Shown: positions 1 through 8,848, numbered from the stretch's first letter. The stretch is DNA of 64,000 nucleotides from Psychroserpens ponticola (GCF_023556315.2 NZ_CP116221.1:2553001-2617000); one strand, 5' to 3'. Numbers and translations are program-made. The notes: generated from the sequence alone by a model not told the origin.

Positions 1-687
1 CGTATGCGCTACTCGGCTATTCCAACAATTTCTGCTCCTCACGGAATGGCTCTTGGTGGTGGTTGTGAGTTATCAATGCATGCAGATAAAGTTGTTGCTG
101 CTGCCGAAACTTACATAGGACTTGTAGAGTTTGGTGTTGGTGTGATTCCTGGTGGTGGAGGTTCTAAAGAAATGGCTTTAAGAGCTCAAGACATTTTCAA
201 AAAAGGTGATGTTGAACTAAATGTACTACAAGAGTATTTCTTAACCATAGGAATGGCAAAAGTAGCAACGTCAGCTTATGAAGCATTTGATTTAGGAATT
301 CTTCAAAAAGGAAAAGACATTGTTGTTGTGAATAAAGACAGACAGATTGCAACTGCAAAAGCACATGCAAAATTAATGGCTAATGCTGGTTACACGCAAC
401 CTGTGAAACGCAATGACATTAAAGTTCTTGGTAAACAAGCTTTAAGTATGTTTTTAGTAGGAACAGATTCTATGGAAGCAAGTCATTACATAAGTGAACA
501 TGATAAGAAAATTGCAAATAAATTAGCATACGTTATGGCTGGAGGAGATTTATCTGAACCAACTTTAGTAAGCGAACAATACTTATTAGATCTTGAACGT
601 GAAGCGTTCTTATCACTATGTACTGAACGTAAAACTTTAGAAAGAATTCAGCACATGTTAAAAACTGGAAAACCGTTAAGAAACTAA
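1..687 (+). CDS. 3-hydroxyacyl-CoA dehydrogenase/enoyl-CoA hydratase, C-terminal part (partial)
   Basis: This is the 3' end of a larger gene; the reading frame is open to the left edge, so the first ATG at base 4 is probably internal. The visible 228 residues carry the crotonase fold: a GGGCEL segment and a VEFGVGVIPGGGG segment, which hold the two glutamates that activate water for enoyl-CoA hydration. In Bacteroidota this module usually follows an N-terminal 3-hydroxyacyl-CoA dehydrogenase domain in a protein of about 800 residues; that domain would lie outside the window. It catalyses the middle steps of beta-oxidation in the cytoplasm. The thiolase gene starts 4 bases after its stop, and an acyl-CoA dehydrogenase follows, so this is a beta-oxidation operon. 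The family call is secure; the N-terminal domain is inferred. Confidence 0.88.
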   Translation, partial: RMRYSAIPTISAPHGMALGGGCELSMHADKVVAAAETYIGLVEFGVGVIPGGGGSKEMALRAQDIFKKGDVELNVLQEYFLTIGMAKVATSAYEAFDLGILQKGKDIVVVNKDRQIATAKAHAKLMANAGYTQPVKRNDIKVLGKQALSMFLVGTDSMEASHYISEHDKKIANKLAYVMAGGDLSEPTLVSEQYLLDLEREAFLSLCTERKTLERIQHMLKTGKPLRN

Positions 688-691
688 AAAA

Positions 692-1885
692 ATGAAAACA
701 GCATATATAGTAAAAGCATATAGAACAGCAGTTGGTAAAGCACCAAAAGGCGTGTTCCGTTTTAAAAGGACAGATGAATTGGCAGCAGAAACCATCAAAT
801 ATATGATGAAAGAATTGCCAAATTTAGATCCAAAACGTATTGATGATGTTATTGTTGGAAACGCAATGCCAGAAGGCTCTCAAGGACTAAACATGGCACG
901 TTTAATCTCATTAATGGGATTAGAAGTTATAGATGTTCCTGGTGTTACTGTAAACCGTTTTTGCTCTTCTGGAGTTGAAACTATCGGAATGGCAACTGCA
1001 AAAATTCAAGCCGGAATGGCAGATTGTATAATCGCAGGTGGAGCAGAAAGCATGTCTAGCGTACCAATGACTGGATTTAAACCAGAATTGAATTACGATG
1101 CCATAGTAAAAGCTGGTCATGAAGATTATTATTGGGGAATGGGAAATACTGCTGAAGCAGTTGCAAATCAATTTAAAGTCTCTCGTGAAGATCAAGATGA
1201 ATTTGCTTACAATTCTCACATGAAAGCTTTAAAAGCACAAGCTGAAAATCGTTTTCAAGATCAAATTGTACCAATAGAAGTTGAACAAACCTATATTGAT
1301 TCCAACGGAAAAAAAGCAACGAAATCATATACAGTAACAAAAGACGAAGGTCCTCGTGCTGGTACAAGTAAAGAAGCTTTAGCAAAATTAAGAGCTGTGT
1401 TTGCAGCTGGAGGAAGTGTTACTGCTGGTAATTCATCACAAATGAGTGATGGTGCAGCTTTTGTAATGGTTATGAGTGAAGCTATGGTGAAAGAATTAAA
1501 TCTTGAACCAGTAGCTAGAATGGTAAACTATGCAGCTGCAGGTGTTGAACCTCGTATCATGGGAATTGGTCCAGTAAAGGCAATACCAAAAGCTCTAAAA
1601 CAAGCTGGATTACAACAAAACGATTTATCACTTATTGAATTAAACGAAGCTTTTGCTTCTCAGTCTCTTGCAGTTATAAGAGAATTAGAATTAAATCCTG
1701 ATATCATTAATGTAAATGGTGGAGCAATTGCACTTGGTCATCCACTAGGATGTACTGGAGCAAAACTTTCAGTACAGCTATTTGATGAAATGCGTAAACG
1801 TGATATGAAAGGCAAATATGGAGCAGTAACCATGTGCGTTGGTACTGGTCAAGGTGCTTGTGGAATATTTGAATTTTTAAGTTAA
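692..1885 (+). CDS. fadA: acetyl-CoA C-acyltransferase (3-ketoacyl-CoA thiolase)
   Basis: A 397-residue thiolase, the last step of beta-oxidation, releasing acetyl-CoA from 3-ketoacyl-CoA. The nucleophilic cysteine is C91 in the segment NRFCSSG. The C-terminal half has GGAIALGHPLGCTGA, with the active-site histidine, and CVGTGQGACG, with the second catalytic cysteine. Length and motif order are those of a complete type I thiolase. It follows the multifunctional beta-oxidation gene by 4 bases and precedes an acyl-CoA dehydrogenase, which supports a degradative rather than a biosynthetic role. The symbol is by analogy to FadA. Confidence 0.95.
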   Translation: MKTAYIVKAYRTAVGKAPKGVFRFKRTDELAAETIKYMMKELPNLDPKRIDDVIVGNAMPEGSQGLNMARLISLMGLEVIDVPGVTVNRFCSSGVETIGMATAKIQAGMADCIIAGGAESMSSVPMTGFKPELNYDAIVKAGHEDYYWGMGNTAEAVANQFKVSREDQDEFAYNSHMKALKAQAENRFQDQIVPIEVEQTYIDSNGKKATKSYTVTKDEGPRAGTSKEALAKLRAVFAAGGSVTAGNSSQMSDGAAFVMVMSEAMVKELNLEPVARMVNYAAAGVEPRIMGIGPVKAIPKALKQAGLQQNDLSLIELNEAFASQSLAVIRELELNPDIINVNGGAIALGHPLGCTGAKLSVQLFDEMRKRDMKGKYGAVTMCVGTGQGACGIFEFLS

Positions 1886-1903
1886 AAAAATCAATTCTGT
1901 CCA

Positions 1904-1962
1904 GTCGAGCGCAGTCGAAACCTTTTGATCGGACAAACTAAATTAGTTCTCGACTGCGCTCC
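1904..1962. repeat. Inverted dispersed repeat (TCGAGCGCAGTCGA family)
   Basis: GAGCGCAGTCGA at 1907-1918 is repeated in inverted orientation as TCGACTGCGCTC at 1950-1961. The same word or close variants recur at 12796-12845, 15550-15607, 35005-35022 and 35666-35680, always between genes. A 12-bp stem with a 31-base loop could form in RNA downstream of the thiolase gene. I take it as a dispersed intergenic element, possibly acting as a transcript end. Confidence 0.6.
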
Positions 1963-2005
1963 AACATACAATTATTAATAAAGAACCTAATACAATTATT
2001 ATACA

Positions 2006-3814
2006 ATGGAAGCAACTGAAAACAACATCTTACGTGGAGGACAATTCTTAGTAAAAGAAACAAAATGCGAAGACGTATTTACTCCTGAAGATTTTTCGGA
2101 AGAACAAAAAATGATGAAGGATGCTGTAATGGAATTTAATGATCGTGAGATTATTCCACATAAACCTCGTTTTGAAGCTAAAGATTATGCCTTAACTGAA
2201 GACGTTATGCGTAAAGCTGGAGAACTTGGTTTTCTAGGTGTAGCTGTTCCTGAAGCTTATGGTGGACTAGGAATGGGATTTGTTTCAACAGTTTTAACAT
2301 GTGATTATATTTCATCTGGAACGGGTTCTTTTAGTACAGCATTTGGTGCGCATACTGGAATTGGAACAATGCCAATTACACTTTATGGTACCGAAGAACA
2401 AAAACAAAAATACGTTCCTAAATTAGCTACAGGTGAATGGTTTGGAGCATATTGTTTAACTGAACCTGGAGCAGGATCTGATGCCAATTCTGGTAAAACA
2501 ACTGCAGAACTTTCAGCTGATGGAAAATCGTATAAAATTAACGGACAAAAAATGTGGATCTCAAATGCAGGTTTCTGTAGCTTGATGATCGTTTTTGCTC
2601 GTATTGAAGACGATAAAAACATTACTGGATTCATTGTAGAATATGACAAAGATAATCCTAACGGAATTACTTTAGGTGAAGAAGAACACAAATTAGGTAT
2701 TCGTGCAAGTTCAACGCGTCAAGTGTTCTTTAGTGATTGTGTTGTTCCTGCTGAAAACATGCTAGCTGGTCGTGGTGAAGGTTTCAAAATTGCCATGAAT
2801 GCGCTTAATGTTGGTCGTATTAAATTGGCTGCTGCTTGTTTAGATTCTCAAAGACGTATTTTATCAATTGCGGTAAGCTATGCTAACGAGCGTAAACAAT
2901 TTAAAACACCTATTGCAGATTTTGGAGCGATTAAAACTAAATTAGCCGAAATGGCTAGTAGTGCTTATGCTGGTGAATCTGCAACCTATAGAGCTGCAAA
3001 AAATATTGAAGATCGCATCGCAATTCGTGAGGCTTCTGGTAATTCTCACCAAGAGGCTGAACTTAAAGGTGTTGAAGAATATGCAATAGAATGTTCAATC
3101 TTAAAAGTTGCGGTATCTGAAGATGTACAAAACTGTGCTGATGAAGGTATCCAAATTTTTGGTGGTATGGGATTCTCTGAAGAAACTCCAATGGAATCTG
3201 CCTGGAGAGATGCTCGTATTGCTCGTATTTATGAAGGTACTAATGAAATTAACAGAATGTTATCTGTTGGTATGTTAGTAAAAAAAGCTATGAAAGGGCA
3301 TTTAGATTTATTAGGCCCTGCTCAAGCTGTACAAGAAGAGCTTGTAGGAATTCCTTCTTTTGAAACACCAGATTATTCTGAATTATTTTCAGAAGAAAAA
3401 GAAATGATTAAGAAACTAAAAAAGACCTTCTTAATGGTAGCTGGTGGAGCTGTTCAAAAATATGGACCACAATTAGAAGATCATCAACAATTATTAATTG
3501 CCGCTGCAGATATTTTAATTGAAATATATATGGCTGAGTCTGCAATTTTAAGAACCGAAAAGAATGCCAAACGTTTTGGTGAAGATACACAATCTGCTCA
3601 AATAGCTATGGCGAAACTATATTTATATCACGCGGTAGATATCGTAGAAGAAAAAGGAAAAGAAAGTATTATTTCTTTTGCTGAAGGTGATGAACAACGT
3701 ATGATGTTAATGGGACTCAAACGCTTTACCAAATATCAAAATTATCCAGACATCGTCGATTTACGTATTGAAATTGCTGAAAAAGTAAAAGCAGAAAGCA
3801 AGTACTGCTTCTAA
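2006..3814 (+). CDS. acyl-CoA dehydrogenase with C-terminal extension
   Basis: A 602-residue flavoprotein for the first, alpha/beta-dehydrogenating step of beta-oxidation. The N-terminal 400 residues are a standard acyl-CoA dehydrogenase: CLTEPGAGSDA near residue 150, WISNAG near 184, and QIFGGMGFSEE followed by ARIYEGTNEINR. The glutamate in YEGT (E410) is the expected catalytic base. Beyond residue about 430 there is a helical extension of about 170 residues, as in VLCAD-type and many Bacteroidota enzymes, which are longer than the roughly 380-residue short-chain forms. It lies 120 bases downstream of the thiolase gene, with an inverted repeat between, so it may be a separate transcript of the same pathway. 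Substrate chain length cannot be told from sequence. Confidence 0.93.
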   Translation: MEATENNILRGGQFLVKETKCEDVFTPEDFSEEQKMMKDAVMEFNDREIIPHKPRFEAKDYALTEDVMRKAGELGFLGVAVPEAYGGLGMGFVSTVLTCDYISSGTGSFSTAFGAHTGIGTMPITLYGTEEQKQKYVPKLATGEWFGAYCLTEPGAGSDANSGKTTAELSADGKSYKINGQKMWISNAGFCSLMIVFARIEDDKNITGFIVEYDKDNPNGITLGEEEHKLGIRASSTRQVFFSDCVVPAENMLAGRGEGFKIAMNALNVGRIKLAAACLDSQRRILSIAVSYANERKQFKTPIADFGAIKTKLAEMASSAYAGESATYRAAKNIEDRIAIREASGNSHQEAELKGVEEYAIECSILKVAVSEDVQNCADEGIQIFGGMGFSEETPMESAWRDARIARIYEGTNEINRMLSVGMLVKKAMKGHLDLLGPAQAVQEELVGIPSFETPDYSELFSEEKEMIKKLKKTFLMVAGGAVQKYGPQLEDHQQLLIAAADILIEIYMAESAILRTEKNAKRFGEDTQSAQIAMAKLYLYHAVDIVEEKGKESIISFAEGDEQRMMLMGLKRFTKYQNYPDIVDLRIEIAEKVKAESKYCF

Positions 3815-3938
3815 AATATATTTAGTTGATTTGTTGATTTGAGTACATCCTTTACGCCATAAAATTTAGATTGTACTCAATAAGACAGTTACAGTTTGTT
3901 TATAAGTTTAGGCTAATTCAAAATTTTATAAACAGTAG

Positions 3939-3967
3939 AAAGCCAATTCACTAACGGAATTGGCTTT
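3939..3967. terminator. Bidirectional intrinsic terminator
   Basis: An 11-bp perfect stem (AAAGCCAATTC at 3939-3949 with GAATTGGCTTT at 3957-3967) encloses a 7-base loop. It is flanked by a T-rich run on the plus strand and lies between convergent genes, the acyl-CoA dehydrogenase (+) and the M56-amidase fusion (-). Confidence 0.85.
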
Positions 3968-3986
3968 TCTTTTCTAGTTTTTAAAA

Positions 3987-5399
3987 CTATTTCGTTGCTC
4001 GTATCTCTAATAAACTTTTAAATAAAGATTTCGCAATAGCCTTCTGATTTTCTCCGTTAGTTAAGATGGCCTTGTCTTTTTCATTAGTTATAAATCCAAG
4101 TTCTAATAACACCGCAGGACAATTCACATTTTTGAGGATATAAAAACCCGCTTGTTTAATTTTTCTTTTACTAGAAAATAAATGCAATTGGTTTTGAAGT
4201 AAAATTTTACTGTAATCATGTGATTTTTTACCATAATTATTTTTATCATAATAATAAGCTTCAACACCTCCTACAGAAGTGTCTTTATAGGCATTAGTAT
4301 GCAAACTAATAACTAAATCTGCATTTTTATCATTAATAAAATTCACACGATCTTCAAGAGACCAAAACTTATCTTTGTCTCTAATTGTTATGATCTTAAT
4401 TTTTTCATTACTCATTTTTGATAGCTGTTTCGAAATTCTAAGCACAATATCTTTTTCATTTAAATTCCCTGGATCTTTACCACCATGTCCAGCATCTACA
4501 ACTACAATTAATGGTTCTTTTAAATCTTTGAAGGAGCTAAACATAAAAACACTTGCAAATAGCAACAGTGCAGCTGTGATTTTTAAGGTTCGTTTTAATA
4601 CTGATGATTGTGATTGATGTAACATAGTAATTCTATTTTTGATTTGAATGAAATTAAATCCGCTAGTTAATGGAACGCGGTATTCCTTATGACTTGAATG
4701 AATAATGATTTGTGAATAATTTATAATATCAATACCAGATTGAACTGTATTACCATCTGCAATAAATTCATGATTTTGAACTATAGCCATTCTATAAAAC
4801 CAAATAAATGGATTAAACCAAAATGCGCATAACAATAATTCTAATACAATAACATCTAAAGTATGCCATTGATTGCAATGCACAAGCTCATGTTGAATCA
4901 TAGAATCTGAATAACACTTATCTTTTAAAGATTCAGTATTAATAAATAGATAATTAAAAAAACTTGAAGCATTTTTTCCATCATTAGTTTCTACTAATTT
5001 CAAGCTTCCAATACGTCCATGACTTCGTTTTGTGAGCTTAATAATTCCGAATATGTTTTTTATAAATCTAATTGCAAAACAAATTGATATCGTAAGATAT
5101 ACATACCACAAAATGTAAAATATTGAGTATTTAGGCTTTTGAATTTCAGCCACTGTAACTCCTTCTAATATCTCATGGGAAACAACACTTACTTCTGAAG
5201 GTTCTAAGGAGATTTCAGTAATACTTGGCATCGTATCTAAAACATTAATCTCCATAATTGGTGCCATCAAACTGAGAAGTAGTGTTCCTAAAAGGAAAAA
5301 ACGATTAAACTGAAATGTCTTTTGTGCTTTTAAGACTAGTTGATATATTAAATAAGCACAGCCTAAACTTACGATTGTATAAAAAATGTAGTTAATCAT
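3987..5399 (-). CDS. BlaR1-like M56 metallopeptidase fused to N-acetylmuramoyl-L-alanine amidase
   Basis: A 470-residue membrane protein with two catalytic modules. Residues 1-290 look like a BlaR1/MecR1-type M56 peptidase: membrane segments near 3-20, 34-50, 92-112, 182-200 and 273-290, a zinc-binding HELVH at 170-174, and the third ligand region NHEFIAD near 210-215. After the last membrane segment, residues 296-470 form an Amidase_3 domain with intact zinc and catalytic positions: H305 (DAGHGG), E315, H367 (SLHTNA) and E433 (LLELGF). BlaR1 normally carries a penicillin-binding sensor domain in this external position; here an amidase takes its place. The start overlaps the blaI-type gene by 4 bases, so the two are translationally coupled. 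I infer a cell-wall stress sensor that contacts peptidoglycan; no beta-lactamase gene is nearby. Confidence 0.85.
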   Translation of the reverse strand: MINYIFYTIVSLGCAYLIYQLVLKAQKTFQFNRFFLLGTLLLSLMAPIMEINVLDTMPSITEISLEPSEVSVVSHEILEGVTVAEIQKPKYSIFYILWYVYLTISICFAIRFIKNIFGIIKLTKRSHGRIGSLKLVETNDGKNASSFFNYLFINTESLKDKCYSDSMIQHELVHCNQWHTLDVIVLELLLCAFWFNPFIWFYRMAIVQNHEFIADGNTVQSGIDIINYSQIIIHSSHKEYRVPLTSGFNFIQIKNRITMLHQSQSSVLKRTLKITAALLLFASVFMFSSFKDLKEPLIVVVDAGHGGKDPGNLNEKDIVLRISKQLSKMSNEKIKIITIRDKDKFWSLEDRVNFINDKNADLVISLHTNAYKDTSVGGVEAYYYDKNNYGKKSHDYSKILLQNQLHLFSSKRKIKQAGFYILKNVNCPAVLLELGFITNEKDKAILTNGENQKAIAKSLFKSLLEIRATK

Positions 5400-5779
5400 T
5401 TAGACTTTTTTTGATTAATTTTCTGTTGTAATAATTCCTGAAGATCTTCTAATTCTTGCATAGATAAATCAGCATTTTTAGTAAAAAAAGAAGCAAACTG
5501 CGATTTAGAATCATTAAAAAAATGCGTGATCATTCCATTAACTTGAGTTGAGAAATACTCATTTTTTTTCAAAATTGGATGATATTGTTTATCTCTTCCT
5601 AAGCGTTCAAAACCTATGTAATCTTTATCACACATACGCTTTAAAAGTGTAGAAATAGTCGTGTAAGCTGGTTTAGGCTCAGGGAATTGCTCAACAATAT
5701 CTTTCATAAATCCTTTTTTTAGATTCCACAAATATTTCATGATTTGCAATTCTGTTTTATTCAACTGTTTTATATCCAC
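5396..5779 (-). CDS. blaI: BlaI/MecI/CopY-family transcriptional repressor
   Basis: A 127-residue winged-helix repressor. The N-terminal 80 residues fit BlaI: an ELQIMKYLW helix, a PAYTTISTLLKRM recognition helix, and a wing. The C-terminal half would dimerise and hold the site normally cut after signalling through the M56 partner. It is the first gene of a two-gene unit with the M56-amidase fusion, overlapping it by ATGA. Its own promoter carries a MecI-type palindrome at 5794-5809, which points to autorepression. In this family the co-encoded peptidase inactivates the repressor when the cell wall is damaged. Confidence 0.9.
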   Translation of the reverse strand: MDIKQLNKTELQIMKYLWNLKKGFMKDIVEQFPEPKPAYTTISTLLKRMCDKDYIGFERLGRDKQYHPILKKNEYFSTQVNGMITHFFNDSKSQFASFFTKNADLSMQELEDLQELLQQKINQKKSK

Positions 5780-5793
5780 AATTATAGTTTTAA

Positions 5794-5828
5794 TACTACA
5801 AATGTAGTAATAAAATTGAATTACACAA
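5794..5828 (-). promoter_or_regulatory. blaI promoter with overlapping BlaI operator
   Basis: A palindrome TACTACA-AA-TGTAGTA occupies 5794-5809 and closely matches the known MecI/BlaI operator core (TACA-N2-TGTA). Read on the minus strand it contains a perfect Bacteroidota -7 element TACATTTG (5799-5806), and exactly 19 bases upstream there is TTG (5826-5828), matching TTG-N19-TAnnTTTG. The repressor would therefore sit on the -7 element, about 20 bases from the blaI start codon. Confidence 0.82.
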
Positions 5829-5882
5829 ACTTTTATAAAATCAACATTAAAACTTTCATATCTTTAACCTAAATAAAAGTTT

Positions 5883-7151
5883 ATGAAAACAATACCTTGC
5901 TTCCTAGCCTTCTTGGGAACAATCTTTATTATTAATGCGCAATCTAACACTGAAGTTTTCTTATTCGATTTAGAAGCTAATTCTTCAAAAATTGAAGTTA
6001 AAAACGCAAAAAACTTATCAAATAATGAAGGTTATGACAATCAGCCTTCTTTTTTAAACGATAGATATATTTTGTTTGCGTCAACTAGAAATGGACAAAC
6101 TGACATTGCAAAATATGATACGCGTTATGGATCAAAATCTTGGTTAAATGCTACTGAAGGAGGAGAATATACACCGCTTAAACATCCTATTAATAATGAA
6201 ATTTCAGCAGTGCGTTTAGATAAAGACGGAAAACAACGCTTATATTCTTATAGTGGTAGCAATGGTGAATCTACAGTACTTATCAAAAATTTAGTTGTGG
6301 CTTATTACACTTGGTATGATGAACACACTATTGTTTCTGCAGTTATAGAAAATGATAATCTTAACTTATTTGTAAGTAATCTTCAAGATGGAACGAACAC
6401 AAAATATGCAACTAGTGTTGGTCGCTCTTTTCACAGAATTCCAAACTCTAATCTTGTGAGTTTTATTTCTAAAGACAATGAAAATCAATGGCAAATAAAA
6501 TCACTGAATCCCAAAACTGGAGCCATAAAAGTGATTGCAAATACGCTTGAAGGTATTGAAGACATTTGCTGGCTAGACGGAAAAACTTTACTTTCAGGTA
6601 AAGAGAGTACCTTATTCAAATTACGCCTTCAAAGAGATAATAATTGGAAGCAAATTACCGATTTAAATTCTGATGGAATTACTAAAATCACACGTTTAGC
6701 GGTTAATTCAGAATCTAACAAACTGCTTATTGCTGGAGATATTAGTCCGAAAACTGAAGCTATAGATGCTACAAAAGACACTTCTAATACCGAAAAAACT
6801 GAAACAAAAACCTCTACAAGTACGTCAGAAGTTGAAGCTATAGTTCAAAGAAATCTCGATGCTTATAACGCTAGAGATATAGATGCTTTTATGAAAGATT
6901 ATGCTGCTGATGTGAAATTATATGCCTATCCGAACACCTTACAAACTGATGGTAAAGAAGCCATGCGAAAAAGCTATAAAGATTGGTTTGACAATGTTAA
7001 AGATTTAAGAGCTTTCGTAAAAAAACGAATTGTAATTGGCAATAAAGTGATCGATGAAGAGCAAGTTACAGCTAATGGAAAAATACGAAATGCTGTTGCC
7101 ATTTACGAAATAGAAAATGGAAAAATAGTTACAGTTACATTCATTCAATAA
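5883..7151 (+). CDS. Secreted beta-propeller (PD40-like) protein with C-terminal SnoaL/NTF2-like domain
   Basis: A 422-residue exported protein starting with a Sec signal peptide (residues 1-20, ending INAQ). Residues about 35-290 contain TolB/WD40-like repeats with phrases such as QPSFLNDRYILFAS and DIAKYDT. A threonine/serine-rich linker near 295-312 leads to a C-terminal SnoaL-like (NTF2 fold) domain of about 110 residues: AIVQRNLDAYNARDIDAFMK and following. Either module alone is common; the join is less usual. No catalytic residue can be assigned, and the function is unknown. It may be co-transcribed with the next two genes. Confidence 0.7.
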   Translation: MKTIPCFLAFLGTIFIINAQSNTEVFLFDLEANSSKIEVKNAKNLSNNEGYDNQPSFLNDRYILFASTRNGQTDIAKYDTRYGSKSWLNATEGGEYTPLKHPINNEISAVRLDKDGKQRLYSYSGSNGESTVLIKNLVVAYYTWYDEHTIVSAVIENDNLNLFVSNLQDGTNTKYATSVGRSFHRIPNSNLVSFISKDNENQWQIKSLNPKTGAIKVIANTLEGIEDICWLDGKTLLSGKESTLFKLRLQRDNNWKQITDLNSDGITKITRLAVNSESNKLLIAGDISPKTEAIDATKDTSNTEKTETKTSTSTSEVEAIVQRNLDAYNARDIDAFMKDYAADVKLYAYPNTLQTDGKEAMRKSYKDWFDNVKDLRAFVKKRIVIGNKVIDEEQVTANGKIRNAVAIYEIENGKIVTVTFIQ

Positions 7152-7159
7152 AATAGCTT

Positions 7160-7630
7160 ATGAAGTACATTGTTATCTTATACTTTGCTTTTACGTTAAC
7201 TACAGTAGCGCAAAATGACCTACAATTAGAACCTAAATTAGAAAATTGCGCTTGGATTGCTGGCAATTGGAAAGGCGAAGCTTTTGGTGGACAAACTGAA
7301 GAAAATTGGAGCGAACCTTCAGGTGGTTCCATGATGGCAACATTTAAACTCATAAATGATGATAAAGTCTCTTTTTATGAAATTGAAATTATAAGAGAGG
7401 TTGAAAACACATTAGTGCTTCAGTTAAAACATTTTGATAGCGACCTTAAAGGTTGGGAAACTAAAAACGAAACTGTAGATTTTCCATTAAAAGAAATTAC
7501 TGCTACTAAAGTTATTTTTGAAGGCATGACTTTTGAAAAAATTAGCCATAATGAAATGAATGTGTTTGTTGATATAGAAAATGAAGAAGGTGATATTCAA
7601 ATTGTAACATTTAATTACAAAAAGAAATAA
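7160..7630 (+). CDS. Secreted DUF6265-like protein
   Basis: A 156-residue protein with an N-terminal signal peptide (cleavage probably after VAQ near residue 18). The mature part begins with CAWIAGNWKGE, and continues with a W-S-E-P-S-GGSMMATF segment that I associate with the DUF6265 family of small lipocalin-like barrels. It starts 8 bases after the preceding gene. No biochemical function is known to me. Confidence 0.65.
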   Translation: MKYIVILYFAFTLTTVAQNDLQLEPKLENCAWIAGNWKGEAFGGQTEENWSEPSGGSMMATFKLINDDKVSFYEIEIIREVENTLVLQLKHFDSDLKGWETKNETVDFPLKEITATKVIFEGMTFEKISHNEMNVFVDIENEEGDIQIVTFNYKKK

Positions 7631-7649
7631 ATATTATTTAATCATATCA

Positions 7650-8204
7650 ATGGAATACTATTTTAAAACCGACACAGAATGGAGGAATTGGCTTAAAGAA
7701 AATTATAATTCTTCTAATGGCATTCAATTAATTTTTTATAAAGTAGATCACGAAAATCAATCGATGCGTTGGGAAGAAGCCGTAAGAGTTGCTTTATGTT
7801 ATGGTTGGATTGATTCTACTGTTAAAAGTTTAGGTAATGGGAAGCGCAAACAATACTTCTGTGAAAGAAATGAAAAAAGTGTTTGGAGTGCTTTGAATAA
7901 AAAACACATAAAAGAACTTACAACTTCAGGATTGATGCATGAAAGTGGTTTAGAGAAAATTAAAATTGGTAAACAAAATGGAAGTTGGTCAGCTCTAGAT
8001 GATGTTGAAAAAGGCATTATTCCAATAGCACTGAAACAAGCCTTTGATATAAACCCTAAAGCTTTTGATAACTTCAACAATTTCGCGCCTTCTTACAAAA
8101 AAGGATATTTATATTGGCTAAATCAAGCAAAACGTGACGCTACTCGCGAAAAACGAATAATTGAGATAATTAAATTATGTAACTCAAATATTAAAATGAG
8201 ATAG
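7650..8204 (+). CDS. YdeI/OmpD-associated family protein
   Basis: A 184-residue cytosolic protein. The N-terminal part has the YdeI-family features W-x-x-WL, then WEEAVRVALCYGWIDS, and a basic stretch with ERNEKSVWSALN. The C-terminal part ends in the helical segment YWLNQAKRDATREKRI typical of the family. Members have been linked to stress and antimicrobial peptide tolerance in enterobacteria, but the mechanism is unclear. It follows the DUF6265-like gene by 19 bases and may share its transcript. Confidence 0.8.
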   Translation: MEYYFKTDTEWRNWLKENYNSSNGIQLIFYKVDHENQSMRWEEAVRVALCYGWIDSTVKSLGNGKRKQYFCERNEKSVWSALNKKHIKELTTSGLMHESGLEKIKIGKQNGSWSALDDVEKGIIPIALKQAFDINPKAFDNFNNFAPSYKKGYLYWLNQAKRDATREKRIIEIIKLCNSNIKMR

Positions 8205-8284
8205 CGATAATATTCAAGAGGTATTAACGTCTCTTTAAGATAATGTAATAGACTTTTTTTTTAGATTCGTAGTTTATTTTATCT

Positions 8285-8848
8285 GTGAAAAAGAAAAACA
8301 AATCTTTAGCAAAATCTACTCGTTGGTATCGCAAATCGCATCGTTTTGTTGCCATTATTTTATTGCTCTTTATTGTTATAATGAGTGTCACAGGATTGCT
8401 ACTTACCTGGAAAGATGAATTAGAATTAAAACCTTCAACAACAAATATTGCAGCAAATGGAAGGCCCTTAATTTCTCTTGCTGAAATTGAACAAAATGCT
8501 GTACATTTTATAGACAGTTTAAAGCTTTCTAAAACTATAAATAGAATTGATTATAGACCAAGAAAAGGCATTGCTAAAGTTAGGTTTGAAGAGCATTTTA
8601 CTGAATTACAAATCGATTGCTACACTGGAGCAATTATTTCGCAAAAAACTAGAACTGCAGATATTATTGAGATGATTCATGATGGTTCAATTGTTGGCTA
8701 TTTATTTAAATCTGAAGGAAAACCAACAAAATTATTTTACTCAACATGTATTGCTTTTGGCTTATTATTTCTATCGTTTAGCGGCTTTTGGTTATGGTTA
8801 AAACCTAAGCAGATTAAAAATAACAAAAGCAAATTATCAAAACTATAG
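8285..8848 (+). CDS. PepSY-associated transmembrane protein (short)
   Basis: A 187-residue inner-membrane protein using a GTG start. The opening RWYRKSHRFVAI followed by a membrane helix (about 22-42), an extracytoplasmic PepSY-like region, and a second helix (about 157-175) are typical of PepSY_TM proteins, which are often linked to iron or siderophore reduction. It is about half the length of the usual four-helix members, so it represents the minimal two-helix form. It stands alone between the YdeI-like gene and the Rrf2 regulator. Confidence 0.75.
   Translation: MKKKNKSLAKSTRWYRKSHRFVAIILLLFIVIMSVTGLLLTWKDELELKPSTTNIAANGRPLISLAEIEQNAVHFIDSLKLSKTINRIDYRPRKGIAKVRFEEHFTELQIDCYTGAIISQKTRTADIIEMIHDGSIVGYLFKSEGKPTKLFYSTCIAFGLLFLSFSGFWLWLKPKQIKNNKSKLSKL

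Noticed and set aside
920-1219. A 99-codon open frame on the minus strand inside the thiolase gene (and a further frame at 1173-1385).
   Set aside because: It lies antisense within a complete, motif-rich thiolase and its translation has no recognisable features; it is a shadow of the real gene.
3987-5779. A beta-lactam resistance operon.
   Set aside because: The regulators resemble BlaI/BlaR1, but there is no beta-lactamase or alternative PBP gene nearby and the sensor domain is an amidase.
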